From the NCBI GenBank assembly GCA_905182995.1, contig CAJJDP010000025.1, positions 203,680 to 267,679 of the forward strand: a stretch of 64,000 bases of DNA, in the 5' to 3' direction. Below, in pieces: positions 12,552-25,312 of this stretch (positions are counted from its first letter, which is position 1; each line of letters begins with the position of its first letter). Origin of the DNA: Paramecium octaurelia. Its lineage: Eukaryota > Ciliophora > Oligohymenophorea > Peniculida > Parameciidae. A program made the position numbers and the translations under genes. The notes under the pieces are model-generated. The model saw only the letters and a list, made by a program, of their open reading frames with translations, was not told the DNA's origin and searched no databases.

Positions 12552-13781
12552 ATGAAGATACTTTTTGTAATTATCGATGGTGTTGCTGATGTTGGTACTC
12601 CTGAGACTTAATTTAAGACTCCCCTTCAATTGGCTTAAATACCAACTATGAATCAAATTGCCTCAACTGGACTTGCTGGCTTGATGGACCCAGTCGAACC
12701 AGGACTTTCCTGTGGAAGTGACACAGCTCATATGAGCATTTTTGGTTATGATCCATTTACATTTTACAGAGGCAGAGGAGCTTTTGAGACTATGGGCTCT
12801 GGAATTGATATGCAAGTAGGAGACATAGCATTCAAATGCAATTTTGCTTATATGGAAAATGGAATTGTGAAATTAAGAAGAGTAGATAGAGAATTCCCTG
12901 AATGGGGTCTTCCTTTGATTGATGCCCTCAATACTCAATTAAAGACTCCCATTCAAATACAAGCAAACCACGCAACTGAGCATCGAATTGGATTGAAAGT
13001 AGTGTCAAATGAGTACTCGGGGGAATTGACAGATGAAATCATTGGCACTGATCCACTCAAAGATAACCTCCCCTTGAGATAAGCTAAACCAAAAGTACAA
13101 AGTGAAAAGGCTATCAGGACTGCCAAAATTATAAATGAACTTTCCGATTCTATACATTAAATGCTATCTGAACATCCCATTAATATACAAAGGTAATAGT
13201 AAGGACTACCTACCGCTAACATTGTACTTTTGAGAGGATGTGGATAAAGAATTAAAGTTCAAAGCTTCTAAGAGAAATATGGGTGGAAGGGGGCTGTCAT
13301 TGCTCCTACAGCCATTATCTAAGGATTAGGAAAGACTATTGGCTTGGAATGGCATCATGTTGAAGGTGCTACAGGGGATTATAATAGCAATTTCATTAAT
13401 AAAGCAAAAAAGGCAACTGAATTATTAGAAAATGATTATGACTTTGTATTCTTACACATCAAAGCAGTTGACGATGCAGGACATGACAAAAATAAAGATC
13501 TCAAAATTAAGTATATATAGAAGGTAGATGAAATGCTTAATTATTTTGTGAGTAATAATAAATTGTAAGACGCTGTGATAGCTGTTACTGGTGATCATAC
13601 TACTCCATATGCTTATGGAGATCACACTTTTTAGAGTGTTCCATTTATCGTTAGCAAATTGAGTTTATTGAATGGAAAGAAGAATGATGTTTAGTTCAAT
13701 GAGATCTCATGTTTGAAAGGGTAATTGGGTAGATTTTGTGGAAAATAAGTGATGTAAATTATAAAATAGTATAGTTCATGA
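12552..13781 (+). CDS. apgM: Cofactor-independent phosphoglycerate mutase, archaeal type
   Basis: A 409-residue intron-free enzyme of the alkaline-phosphatase superfamily. It interconverts 3- and 2-phosphoglycerate in glycolysis. Visible signatures are the N-terminal metal-binding strand ILFVIIDGVAD (D9), the catalytic-serine region CGSDTAHMS (54-62), YRGRGAFET, HIKAVDDAGHD with metal ligands, and TGDHTTP near residue 340. The YRGRGAFETMG and VDDAGHD blocks fit the archaeal/bacterial ApgM family and not the BPG-independent GpmI of plants. Length fits ApgM (about 400). No organelle targeting signal is evident, so it is probably cytosolic. Confidence 0.92.
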
Positions 13782-13813
13782 TTATAATTAAAATAATATA
13801 AATATTTTCTGTT

Positions 13814-14538
13814 ATGAGTTTATTTGAGGAAGTTAACAACCTTTTAGACACAGAAAAAGATAGAATGGCGTATGAGTAATATATTTAATATCCTTAAGTA
13901 CTTACAATTCATTACTTGATTTATAAAGGGAAAACTATGGATTCTATGAAATTTATGAAGCATTCTTCCACAACACCCATTCAAATTTAGATAAATATCT
14001 AAAAAAGATTAAGGAAACAATAGCTAAAAATACTAAGAATATTGAGAATTTTAAGAATGCTTATGACTTTGGAAGTATGCTTAGTGTGAAAGAAAAATTC
14101 AAATTGTTGAGCATTGATAAATTTTACAAGGGTTAAGGGAAATTGCCAAAATGGTTTGATGAATATAAAATGGAATAACTTGAAAGGGCAAGGGAATATA
14201 TTAATAATTTTGCCTTGCGTTCTTATAAAAATAGAGTTAATGAGACAGTGATGGCTGAAAGGAAACGACTTGAAAAAAAAGTACTTAATTTAATTGATGA
14301 AATTCATGCTACTTATAATGTAGATCATAAGTTGGATCCACCCATTCTAAAGATTTAAGAGTTACAACATTGTAAGTAGTTTAATTTATGCACATTAGTA
14401 ATTGAAGAGTTATAAGAGTATGATCGCATAATATCTGAATTAGTTATAGTTGTAATGCATAAGGTAGATGAGGCATGCGCATAGATAGTTAGAAACTTCC
14501 TTGAATTTCAGTCCAAATGTGAAACACTATTTAAATGA
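13814..14538 (+). CDS. Hypothetical helical protein (233 aa)
   Basis: One intron (13876-13898) and 233 residues. The protein is charged and mostly helical with a central KRLEKKVLNLIDEIHATYN stretch and conserved-looking aromatic residues near the start (ENYGFYEIYEAFF). There is no signal peptide or membrane span. I do not recognise a domain. It starts 32 bp after the phosphoglycerate mutase stop and ends 46 bp before the next gene on the same strand; such spacing is normal in this window and does not imply an operon. The intron was chosen because it alone joins the two open frames. Confidence 0.75.
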
Positions 14539-14584
14539 ATTCATTTCATAAATTTATAATAACCAAATTTTTACTTGAAAATTT

Positions 14585-15712
14585 ATGGACGAAGAAAAAC
14601 CAGGTTTTTTTGAATAGTTAAGATAACTCTATCAGAACAGGGAGAAAATAGAGTCCAAGATTGTGGGATTCCATATGTAAAAACAATTTAAGATTTCTCA
14701 TCTCTTTGGCAATGAAGAACAAATAAATTGCATGGATTTAATTGACATTTCTGAGAATGAATCCTTTATTATAGTATGTTCTGATGCTAAAATCAAATTA
14801 TATTCACACACAACCAAATTAGATAAATTATTTGAGTTTGTTATTCAATTTGAAGCCAATGAACATCTTGACTATGATGGACTGAAAAATGAGAAACAAA
14901 AAAAGTTTCTAAGACATTCTAAATAACTAACAACAGGACCTGTTAAAGAACTTATAATGTTCTGCCATTTCGCATACATTCATGACTAATTATATGTATT
15001 CGCAGGGGGAGACCTAGGATATGTCTACCAAGTTGAAATCAAAGAAAATCCAGAATATTTCTTACTTGAAGGACATCACAATGTCATCACAGGATTAGCT
15101 AGTAACAACAAGGGAGCATTTTCATCATCTAAGGATGGCTCAATTATTTAGTGGGATGTCACAAATAGATAAATTGTTTAAGTGCTTAGAGATGGAGATA
15201 CGCCGGAAGCAGAAGTCTTGTGTGTGTCAGCTAATTAAGAACATGTGATCGGAGCATACTCTGATGGGAAATTGAAGTTGTGGACAATTTAGGATTATAA
15301 AAATGATAGTTGGACTTATAAAATTAATAAATCGCCTACTATCATATTTTAAGGTCCGTTGTAAGATATTTATCCTCATATAACCTAAATATTCTTATTA
15401 AAATAAACTATTGTAACTAAACATCTAAATGGTATCCTGAATTACTTTGTGTTCGATTTGTAAGGCAGAACCATATCACTCAGAGATTGGGAGATGTCGA
15501 ATGAGAATTATTGGGAAAGCATAGATGTGAAATTCCCATATCTGATCTATACTTGTTTCAATCGTATGCAAGTGATTACCCTTAAAAAAAACAAACTCAC
15601 TTATGAAGCTGAGTTAGATGTGTTGCCATCTAGCAAACTCACAATATCCAAAATATCAAATAGATTGATTGTTATTGGAAGGATGAATTAATACACAATT
15701 TTATAATAATGA
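14585..15712 (+). CDS. WD40 repeat protein
   Basis: A 375-residue intron-free protein with degenerate WD40 repeats. The clearest are FAGGDLGYVYQVE, GHHNVITGLASNNKGAFSSS with KDGSIIQWDV, and AYSDGKLKLWTI at about residues 140-240. Weaker strands lie on either side, enough for one propeller. The N-terminus (to about 40) is a basic helix. A scaffold role is expected of the fold; no catalytic part is present and no specific orthologue is evident to me. Confidence 0.8.
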
Positions 15713-15993
15713 TAATTATATTTATTTTCATTGCAAGATTATTATCTAATAATATTACAAATAAATTTGCTCTTTAGTATCAACTCATTAGGGAATTCCA
15801 AAAATAAATTCATTCTAATGGCGTTTTTACATAATTAATATTAAAATAGCTAAATTTTGGATTACTATTATGATGATTAACTATATAAAAAATGCGTCAT
15901 TTAGAATAAATTTATTTCATAATGCGCATGAAAATAGGCATTAATTAACCAAATTCTTTAAATTCATGATCTAATTTATTAAATATCCAGCAA

Positions 15994-16987
15994 ATGCACT
16001 CCCAACATGTTAAGTTAAGTGATGACCCAGAACTATCTGCAGTATGTTCAGCCCTCCTTCTTGCCTTCATCGAGAATTCTCGTGTTTTGAGATATTGTTC
16101 CGGAGGTGGAGATTACACAAACACTCAAAATGATTTTGGAGACCATTAATTAGAAATGGATGTTCAATGCGAATTAAATGTTAACACAGAATTGAAGAGG
16201 ACAGGCTTCGTCAGCCATACAGCAAGTGAGGAAACACCAGAAGTACAATTATCAATTAATACATTTTTAGATGAAGCCTCTGTCTGAAGGCGGAAAGTTC
16301 ATTGTCACTTTTGATCCATTGGATGGAAGTTCAATTATTGGAACCAACTTTGCAGTCGGAACAATTGTGGCCATATGGAAATCTGATGAAAATCTATTGA
16401 TCGGAAAGAGGGGAAGAGATATGGTATCAGCCTGCTGTTGTCTCTATGGCAGTCGTACTAATGTTGTCTTCTGGAATGAAAAAGAATAAAAAATTTAAGA
16501 ATATACATTGTTTGGTATCATAATATTTTAATCATTAGATGGAGACAAATAAGGTCATTGGGAATTGACAAAGGATAACATCAAGATTAAGCCAAAAGGT
16601 AAATTGTTCAGTCCAGGAAATACAAGATGCATTGTCGATCATATCCCCTATAGAGAAGTTGTTGATTATTGGATTCACAATGGCTACACTCTTAGATACT
16701 CTGGTGGCATGGCTCCAGATATTTGCTAAATCTTCTTAAAAGAAGTTGGGGTCTTCTCATGTTTCGGAGATGCTAAAAATCCCTCTAAACTCAGGTATCT
16801 CTATGAATGTGCCCCACTCTCCTTCTTAATCGAGAAGGCTGAAGGAAAATCATTTAATGGCAAACATTCAGTTTTAGACACTGAAATTACAGGATATCAA
16901 CAAAAAAGTGAAATTATTGTTGGAAGTGCAGATGAAATCGAATTTTTCAAATCCATCTGGAAGAAGCATGGTTTATTAAAGGAATGA
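15994..16987 (+). CDS. Sedoheptulose-1,7/fructose-1,6-bisphosphatase family enzyme
   Basis: The family hydrolyses the C1 phosphate of fructose-1,6- or sedoheptulose-1,7-bisphosphate. Signatures: SEGGKFIVTFDPLDGSS with the metal-binding Asp residues (D98, D101), LFSPGNTRC, YTLRYSGGMAPDICQI and ECAPLSFLIEKAEGK. The TNFAVGTIVAIW and RYSGG-MAPD context resembles sedoheptulose bisphosphatase more than classical FBPase, which is a judgement by eye. Intron 16243-16270 is required. A second candidate, 16515-16538 (24 nt), contains no TGA; removing it gives 313 residues and better alignment (LFDGDKQ), keeping it gives 321. No plastid-type transit peptide is seen. Confidence 0.88.
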
Positions 16988-17332
16988 TGATGTAATATAT
17001 ATATAATTATTTTATTATAAATTTATTTCAAAGATAAATAATCATTATTCGTATTAATATTAATGAAAATTGTTTAATATATTAATATATAATAATAATT
17101 ATAATCCATTATTTTCATTAATCAAACTTAAATGTTCTATTAAATAATAAATATTTGAGAAATCTCATAATAAAATTAGATAACGAAAATAGATTTGATT
17201 ACATTTTCTTATTTCCAGAACTTTTAGAATTAAAATTAAAAAGACCAAAAATATTAGTGCTGAATCATAAATTAATAAAATTTTGAAATATTAATTAGTA
17301 GAATCATTCTTCTCATATTAATTGAAATGATC
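16988..17332. other. AT-rich spacer between convergent genes
   Basis: About 345 bases of A/T runs separating the bisphosphatase stop from the stop of the large coiled-coil gene. Nothing else recognised. Confidence 0.6.
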
Positions 17333-20300
17333 TCAATGATTCTAATAATTGATGGCAAATTCATCTACTTTAGGAACTTTCTTAGTTTATTCATAAACCA
17401 TTTCTCTTAATTTATCATTCAATCCCTAAATTTAAAGCTATTATAATTTGATTTTGTGAGTATAATCTTTTTCCATATCTAATAATAGTTGATGCAAATG
17501 AGAATTTTCATTTTGTAGTTGTTTTACTTTAAATTCTAAAGGAGAAGAATTCTTGGAATCATCAAAAAATGTTACCTCTTAGACAAATGATGATTGGATA
17601 TTATTTTATTAAGACAATTAGGATATAACCTGTTCCTATCTGGATATTTCCTATCTAAGTTGATTTATTGTAATTAATTAATTTGCTAATTACTCTTATT
17701 ATTATTAAATTTGATCTTTGGTTATTTTCTTTTCATCATGAATTAAATTTTATTATTATAAACTGGCTTCTAATTTAGTCTATACTTTTTTGAGTTATTA
17801 TTATAGATTGCTATCTGATTAATTCTTTTATTCTTAAAGCTATTTTTACAATCTATCAACGTATAATTTATATTAAATATTTTCATTTTTGTGTTTTTCA
17901 GAACTTTCTTAAATTTATCTACTCTCTCTTGAAAATCTTTGCTACTCCTACTCTTTTTCTTCTTTTAGTACATTGTAACTATTTGATATTTATAATAATC
18001 GTTAATATAATCTTTAAGCCTCTTGCTTTTGTTGTGCATATTCATCTTAATTTTATATTTATATGAGTTTTAGTTCTTCTATTAAATGTTATTATTTTTG
18101 TATTTCAGACTATAGATTAGATATTTCCTGTTTTAATGTACTATTTTCTTAATTAATTTAGATATAGTTTTTCCCTTGCAACTAATTTTCTTCTATTTAA
18201 TGATTCAGACTTGTAATTTCTTCAAAATATTTTTTTTATTCTTAATCAATGTAATTTTATAAGTCTTAAATCTATTGTAAATATTCCTGGATTTATTTTT
18301 CTTACTCTTTTGTTTTATCATTTAATTGTTCAAAATGAATTAATTTAATTATTTTAAATTCATTTTTATTATTAATTTGTTAGTACTCCTTTGTTATACT
18401 GTTAAGTGCAGATCCTTATTTGTAATACTCATCCTATAATTATATTAAGAGATTTTAGTATTAATTTGCTTTTTAATTTAATTTATCATTCTCGATCAAT
18501 AACTCTTTATATTGCTCTTCATAATTAGTGTAAATAGAACTACTTTTTTGTCGTTAATCATTTTCTTAGTTTATCAAGGTCCTATTTTACAACTGAATTG
18601 ATGCAGCTATATTATTAGTATCACCTAATAATTGCTTCAGCTTTTCAGTAATCAAATGAATTTATGAATTAAGCTGAATATAATCCCCTATGCTTATACT
18701 TATTGCTTAAATTATTTATGCTATTTCATCTGCCTATTAGTTATGCTAATTTGATGGATACTTTTTTTACTGATTGCTTTTTTTAATTTTATCATCTTCA
18801 TTTTTTTAAATCCTATGTTATTAAATGTAAATAGCTTGTTGTTTTAATTTCTGAATCTAATTCTATAAATCTTGTTTTATTTTCTCAATCCTAAAGTTCA
18901 AATCATCAAATTCATCTAATTTAACCAAAGCTGTAGAAATTTTACTACTCAAATCTTAAATTTAGTTTTATTTAATTTAAAACTCATCTTATTTTACTTA
19001 ATCTTACCCCTCATTTTTATTATTTTAAGTTATGATTTGAGATTATTGAATTTCTTGAAACTGAGTTTCTTGCACTTAATTTTAATAATTAAAAATCATT
19101 TCTAACCTAGTTTTTTCCTCTGTTACTTATAATAGAGCATCTTTCAATTTTTGGCATTCTTAAATTAAAGTTCGATTCTCTTATTTCAAATTTTTAATAT
19201 CTTATTAAAGTGATTCATTTTAATTTTTATAAGTTTTCTATTCTTTATAAATGAATATTTCCTATTAATTTGAAGAATTATCAATAATATTAGATTATCT
19301 CATGTTTTTCCGTAATTCTTCAATATCATTCTTTTATTTATAGATTTAACTCTACAATTATAAATTTTCTTCTTGCATTTATTTTATATGTCCATCTAAA
19401 ATATTTTTATTTTAAATAATAATGCTTTTTTCTCGTTATTCAAACTATATTTAACTTTATAAATAATTGATATCTCTTTATTAGTTCTAAAGTTATGAGT
19501 TTAGATTATCAATTTGCTTTCGTAATGTGTTAATTTATTCATTTTAATAGCCTTCAAAATCCTCTATATCCAATTTTAAATTTTATCTTAATTTTTGTAA
19601 ATCATTATGATTTTGATTATTTTCTTATTGCAAAATAATTATTTGTTATTTTTATTAATTAACCAAATGAGTTTAATTTGTATATTGTTTTTATAATTAT
19701 AAGTGTAGAAGCTGTTTTGTTTCAAAATCTTTGATTTGTTCTTGATAATTTCTATTTTAATTAGTCAATTCAATAATTTATTGTTTAAGTTGATTTAAGT
19801 CTAATTCAAAAGATTAAACCAAACTATCTTTTTATTATTTTAATAGCAATTACTAATTCGATAATTAAAAAATCTGTTCTTTTAAGTCATTTGTTTGACC
19901 ATGTGATAGCTGATTTTGAAAACCTTGGACTTAATTTTCAAGTTGTAGTATTCTACTATTTGCTTATTCTTTTAATATTTTTTCTGTTGATAATTGTTTT
20001 TCTAAAAGAGCAATTTTAGAGGATAAAACTGTATTTTGAGCGGACATTTATATTTCACTATTTTATTGCATTTAAGATAACTAATTTTAAAGAAATTAGT
20101 TGAGTTATTTCATGTCTTCTATTTAAAAGTTTAAATTCTGAATGACATCCATATTTTATATTTATTCATTATTTTGATTTACATCTTTTTACTTTTACAT
20201 TAAATCATTTTACTCTTTTAATGACAAATATTTAATCTAAATCATTTTTAATTATTAAGCAATTTCAATTTTCTCTTTTGTTAGATTTTGAATTTCTTCG

Positions 20301-23300
20301 AATTGATTTGAGTTGCTTAATTTGTATTATTATAGTAATTATTCTTAAGTTTAAATTTATTATTAGAGACCAGAAATAGAATCATTTAGTTGATTAGATA
20401 ATTCTTATTCAAAGAATAACTTTTATTTTAGATTTTCTATTTCAATCTAATCATTGTAAAATGATTATTACTGTTCTACTGATATAGTTTAAGTCTCTTT
20501 ATTCTGGTTTTATGTTTGCATTTTTGAGTTTTATGTTTCAAATAACAATTATTCTGTATTTTTAAGTTCCTATTCTAAATTTTTGTTTCGCTTTTAAATC
20601 TCTTCTATAGTATTTTAATAAGTATTAGTTTCTATTTACAACGATTCAACTACATGCTTTGTGAACTGATGTTAATCTTGTTCAAATTTTAATTTAAATT
20701 GAATATCTTTGAATTCCTTCATATAATCTTGCAATTATTGTTATAAGGAGGAATTTTATTATTCAAGGTGACTAATTTCTTCTGATTAATTTTATAATCT
20801 TGTTAAATTTAATATTTAATTTTCATGATCCTATTTTATTTTTAATACTTCTTTGTTTAATTCTGATTCTCTTTAATATAACTAAGACACTAAAGACTCA
20901 TAGTAATTTTGAATTTCATCCTATAATTAAAGTAATTATAAAAAATGAGTTTATTATTCATTAAGTAATTTCTTCTGCGAAGCAATTTATAATTCCAAAT
21001 CATTAGACTCATTAACCTATGTTTGTATATCATATTTTTTGCAATCAGAATTTGGCTATTAAATCTTATAGCTTTGATATTCTTAAGAAATTCTATTAAA
21101 TTTATTATCTCTTTAATTCTAAATTTTTTATTATTTTTCATTCATCATAACTAACATTTAATTCTCTAGATTTTATAATTGTTCCAAAGAATTTGAATAC
21201 GTTTTTTAAATTTCCTATTCTTGCCTTTATAGTTTCTGCTTGAATATCAATCTAAAGTCTTGAAACTATTTGTAAATTAGATATAAACTATTATTCTCTT
21301 TAATATTTTATTCTGATTATTGTTAACTATCTAAATTCTACTTTACAATTGCCACAGGATCTTATAAGATTATTTTATTAAAAATATGTTAATCTTAGAT
21401 TTCAAATGACTTTTAGGATACCGACTCAGTTTCATTAAAACGAGATATATTTTTAGGTAATGTCCTATCTAATTCATTTTTTTGCTTTTGAGATTTACCA
21501 TTCCCTTCTATAATATTGTGAACTAATAAATACCATATTTATCTTGGAAATTCTGTTAGTTAGCTGTTTTAGACCCTTCGTTATTTATATTTTCTTAAGA
21601 ATTAACTTAGAATTCAGTTGTATAAACATCGAATTGTGGTTGATGAGAGTTTTCCAAGAGGGTTTATTCCTATCTTTCGAAAACTCTTAAATTAGGTTGG
21701 TTAACATTTATTCTAAATAGTAAATAAAGTACTTAATAGGCTAATAAAATTAAGCAGTCTCATTAGGATATATTCCTCTTACAATATATGGTGGATTCTG
21801 AAAACTCTATTTTATAACAGTTTTTTGAATTGGAGAAAAATTATAATGAACTTAAGTTTGTTGTCTGGTTTAAGGATGAGCGACTATATTTTATGGCTAT
21901 TAATCAATTAATTATTTTACCATCATAACTATTGGAGTCAACTATTATTTAAATATATTCTAATAGGAAAGAAATGTAGTCTCAGTCCTTATTCCATGAT
22001 GATGTTAATGAACAGGACTTTTTTAATAGGGTTATAAAATAGTATAAGGTTAAGAATAACAGTTATTTGGAGACACACTATAATATTTTTGAAATCTCTT
22101 TAATTTTGGATTAATTACAATTTAAGGTGATGTTGACAATTTTTAATTGACTACATAATTACTAAGATTTCTAATTAATTAAACATTTTACTTGTTTTAG
22201 CAAAGATATTATGATATTTCTTGTAGCTTTAGATTTAAAACTCTACTTAATAAAGAAATTTGATTGTTTATTCTTTATTTTGATTAGAATTTTTCATTTT
22301 AAATCAATAAAACTTATTAGAGAAGTTCATTAATTTAATTGCCATTTTGATAATTGTTTGTTTCTCGTTATTCTTATGATAAAGACTAAATGTTTATAGG
22401 TATTTATGATGGTTATATTTAAGGAGTATTTGATCTTTTAAAAAATTAATTATGATTCATTTATTATCTTCTGGGGATTTAGCATTTTTAATCATTTTCT
22501 TATGTATGTTAATTAGGTTAAGTCGGTTAATAATAGTTTTTTGTGTAAATATCATCCTATTTAACTGTGAGATGATCATTACTAATTAATAGCAAATTTA
22601 ATTTATCATTCAAGAATTTAAGCTCTTTTGTTAATCTTTGGTTTTCATGAATTAAATTACTTTATTAAGAGCTATATTACCATTCCTATAATTCTAATTC
22701 TTTTTATTCTAAAAGCTAATTAAGAGTTGATAATAAGGAATTTTTAAGTGAAATTTATGGGTTATTTTATGTCAATTGCTATATTTCTTCATTTTTTTCT
22801 ATCAACAATTATGAGTATAATTATTCTAAATCAGTTAATTATTTCCTTAATTAAGGAGCATTATCAAATTAGTAGCGAAGTTCCTAATTTTCCTTTTATA
22901 ATTATAAATTCCTCAACAAAGAACTTTTTAGTTCTTGTTCAAATTAGAGACACTATTGAGTTATAAGCATATTCATTTCTTATTAAGAACTACATAACTA
23001 ATTCCTTATACTTTTCTTTAAAAATTTTAGATATCAAAGCATTTTTCTCTAGAATATTTTAATTCAATTCAGTATTCTCTTACAAGTATTAAACAATTTA
23101 TCCCTTATAAAATAACTCTAAGATTTACATATAACTTTAACCTCTCTTAATATAGTCTTGCATTTTTTAGTTGTAGTAATCTATTTTAGAATTTAAGATC
23201 TTATGTAATCTTTCAATTTCAATTGCCATTAAAATTATTCTCATTTTGTTGTCTTATAATTCATTTTAAGATTCTAAATGTTTATCTTGGTTTTCAGAAA

Positions 23301-23337
23301 AATTTGTATTCACTTCTTTTTAAAAAGCTGATAACAT
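17333..23337 (-). CDS. Giant coiled-coil protein (1978 aa)
   Basis: Three introns (22990-23011, 21713-21732, 21508-21533) leave one reading frame of 1978 residues with no TGA across 6 kb. Residues about 1-190 are helical (EQELKSS, KENQELRYQ); about 190-530 are Gln/Asn/Pro/Ser-rich and probably disordered; the rest, some 1400 residues, is a coiled coil of Leu, Gln, Glu, Asn, Lys and Ile. Glutamine is extremely frequent, encoded mostly by TAA/TAG. There is no motor, ATPase or membrane domain. It could be a basal-body, centriolar or cortical scaffold, but only the type of protein supports this. A 120-codon open frame on the other strand inside it (21788-22150) is a shadow. Confidence 0.85.
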
Positions 23338-23750
23338 AAATAAAAATTATTTTAAGAATTTTTATTCAGAAATTAAAAAAGTGAAAAGGAAATGATGAAT
23401 TGTTTTTTAAAGGATAATTTATATTTTGTTTATGATATATTCAATCAGGTCTATCGTTCGAGGTATTTCACTTAATAATTATCAATATTATTTATTGTTT
23501 ATATTCTTTGTTTTTTTCACAATAAATTGTTGGTAGTATATTTTATCAATTACTTTATAAATGCTTTTAATTTTTAATTATTATATTGGAATTAGTTAAT
23601 TTAAATATTTGATTCCATAGTTCTAGATGAAAGATTATATCTAAAGATGATTGTGCTGTATCATTCTGAATTAATTTTTTGTTTTTAAAAGGCTGTAATT
23701 TATTGAAAGAATAATTTATCAAATAATTAACTTTAATATTAATTATTTAG
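23338..23750. other. Divergent intergenic region
   Basis: About 410 AT-rich bases between the start codons of the giant coiled-coil gene and the CRAL-TRIO gene. It should contain both promoters, but I see no motif I can name. Confidence 0.55.
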
Positions 23751-25065
23751 ATGTAATTAGACATAAGTTATTTGAGACCTAAAAGTTAGTCATTTCCAAA
23801 TAAGCACTCAAGTAACGTAATAATATTTAAAATCTAGAATTCTATATTAAATCGGGAACAGAAGGAATGATAGTTAGAAACATTTACGAAAAAGTTGATT
23901 ATGAAGAATATGAAATCAAATCGATTGATGATTTCAAAACTAAAATATAAGTACAGTTACCCGATTCATGGAAGACAAGTGATTATTTAAAAATGCTTAT
24001 ATCAGCAGATTTTTCCATTCAGGGTGCATTATAAGTAATTCAAAATATGTAATTAGAGAATTTATAAATTCATCTAAGTTGGCTTAATTTATATTAAAAC
24101 ATGGAACCAAATATTGACTAATTGAAATGTGGAGATTTTTATATATTCGGAATAGATAAATAATCAAGACCAGTCATAATAATAAAGCGTCTTGAGAATG
24201 AGAACTTTTAAACCTTTCAATATTTACTGGAAATAGTAAAGCGATAAGTATTGATATCTTATTTCATTGAAAATTGGACAATCATTTATGATTGCTAAAA
24301 TTAAGAATACAACTTTTATGAAATTGACGTAATCTATACTAATAATTTAAGTTCGACTTTGATCACATCAAGGAGTTAATGATTAATTTTTGTGGAAATT
24401 TAAATAATCTTCTCATTGTAAATTCTAAATTAAATTTCTCATAAATTCTTAATTACTTACCAAACAGAAATCAAATTCATTCTAAGATTAAACTGATAAA
24501 CAATCTCGATGATTTACAATAATATATATCGAAAGAATATTTGGAGGAAAAATATAATGGAGAATGCTCAAATGTTACAACCTTCTGGTAAGGCATTTTT
24601 AAATGATTTAGGCCTCCTTAAATACCATAAGCCTCTGAATTGTTAAAATAATTCACATATGATTGTTAAGAAGATTACTAATATGGATTAAGGAAACTTT
24701 AGGATTTTAAATGTAGAAATTTAAGAAAGTTTTCCTCCTTGGGGAGACTTTCACATTAACATTCAAAGTCTACTAGTATGAAAAAATCAATAGATTCTGT
24801 TTCATCTGCTAGCCACATAAAAATCTTTGTTCATGAGGAAAATGGGAATGAACTTATACAGGAGGAAATAGAAGTTCTTAATAATTAAGGAGATTCCGAG
24901 GTTGATAATTTAAGGAAAGTTGGTATTGATTTATATAAAACTGAAACAGTTGGTTTGTAATAATTAGAAGAGAATAATTAAGGTTAAATCCAGGTAATCC
25001 TTGAGAATGAAAATGAAATTGAACACAAATGCTGCTCAGAGAAATTTAATTGTATGATATTCTGA
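23751..25065 (+). CDS. CRAL-TRIO (Sec14-like) lipid-binding protein
   Basis: Four exons (introns 23812-23837, 24329-24351, 24588-24611) give 413 residues. A CRAL-TRIO-N-like helical region is followed by the Sec14 core: FYIFGIDKQSRPVIIIKR, then VLISYFIENWTIIYDC, FYEIDFDHIKELM, and the lipid-gate/closing segment YISKEYLEEKYNGEC.NVTTFWPP. Sec14-type proteins move phosphoinositides or other hydrophobic ligands between membranes. The C-terminal 120 residues are Ser-rich and acidic without a fold, ending in a Cys cluster (HKCCSEKFNC) that could be lipid-modified or bind metal. Substrate cannot be predicted. Confidence 0.85.
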
Positions 25066-25312
25066 TTAATTATATACTTATTATTCAAATTTAATTTATG
25101 ATTTAACTCTACTAAGTAAATAATAATTAAATAATGTAATTATCTTCTATTTAAAGATGTGAATCAACAACAATTATTAAAATCATAAGGTAATCAATTC
25201 TACTATAGATTATGAAATGCTACTGCTTTAAATAGATAATAATAGATGACAAAATACAATTTCAATTTCAATTTAATTATTTATTTTCCAATATTTCTAT
25301 AAATTTATAAAA

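Noticed and set aside
21788..22150. 120-codon open frame on the plus strand
   Set aside because: It overlaps the continuous minus-strand coding frame of the giant coiled-coil gene, which shows better codon use. Open frames of this length arise by chance when TGA is the only stop.
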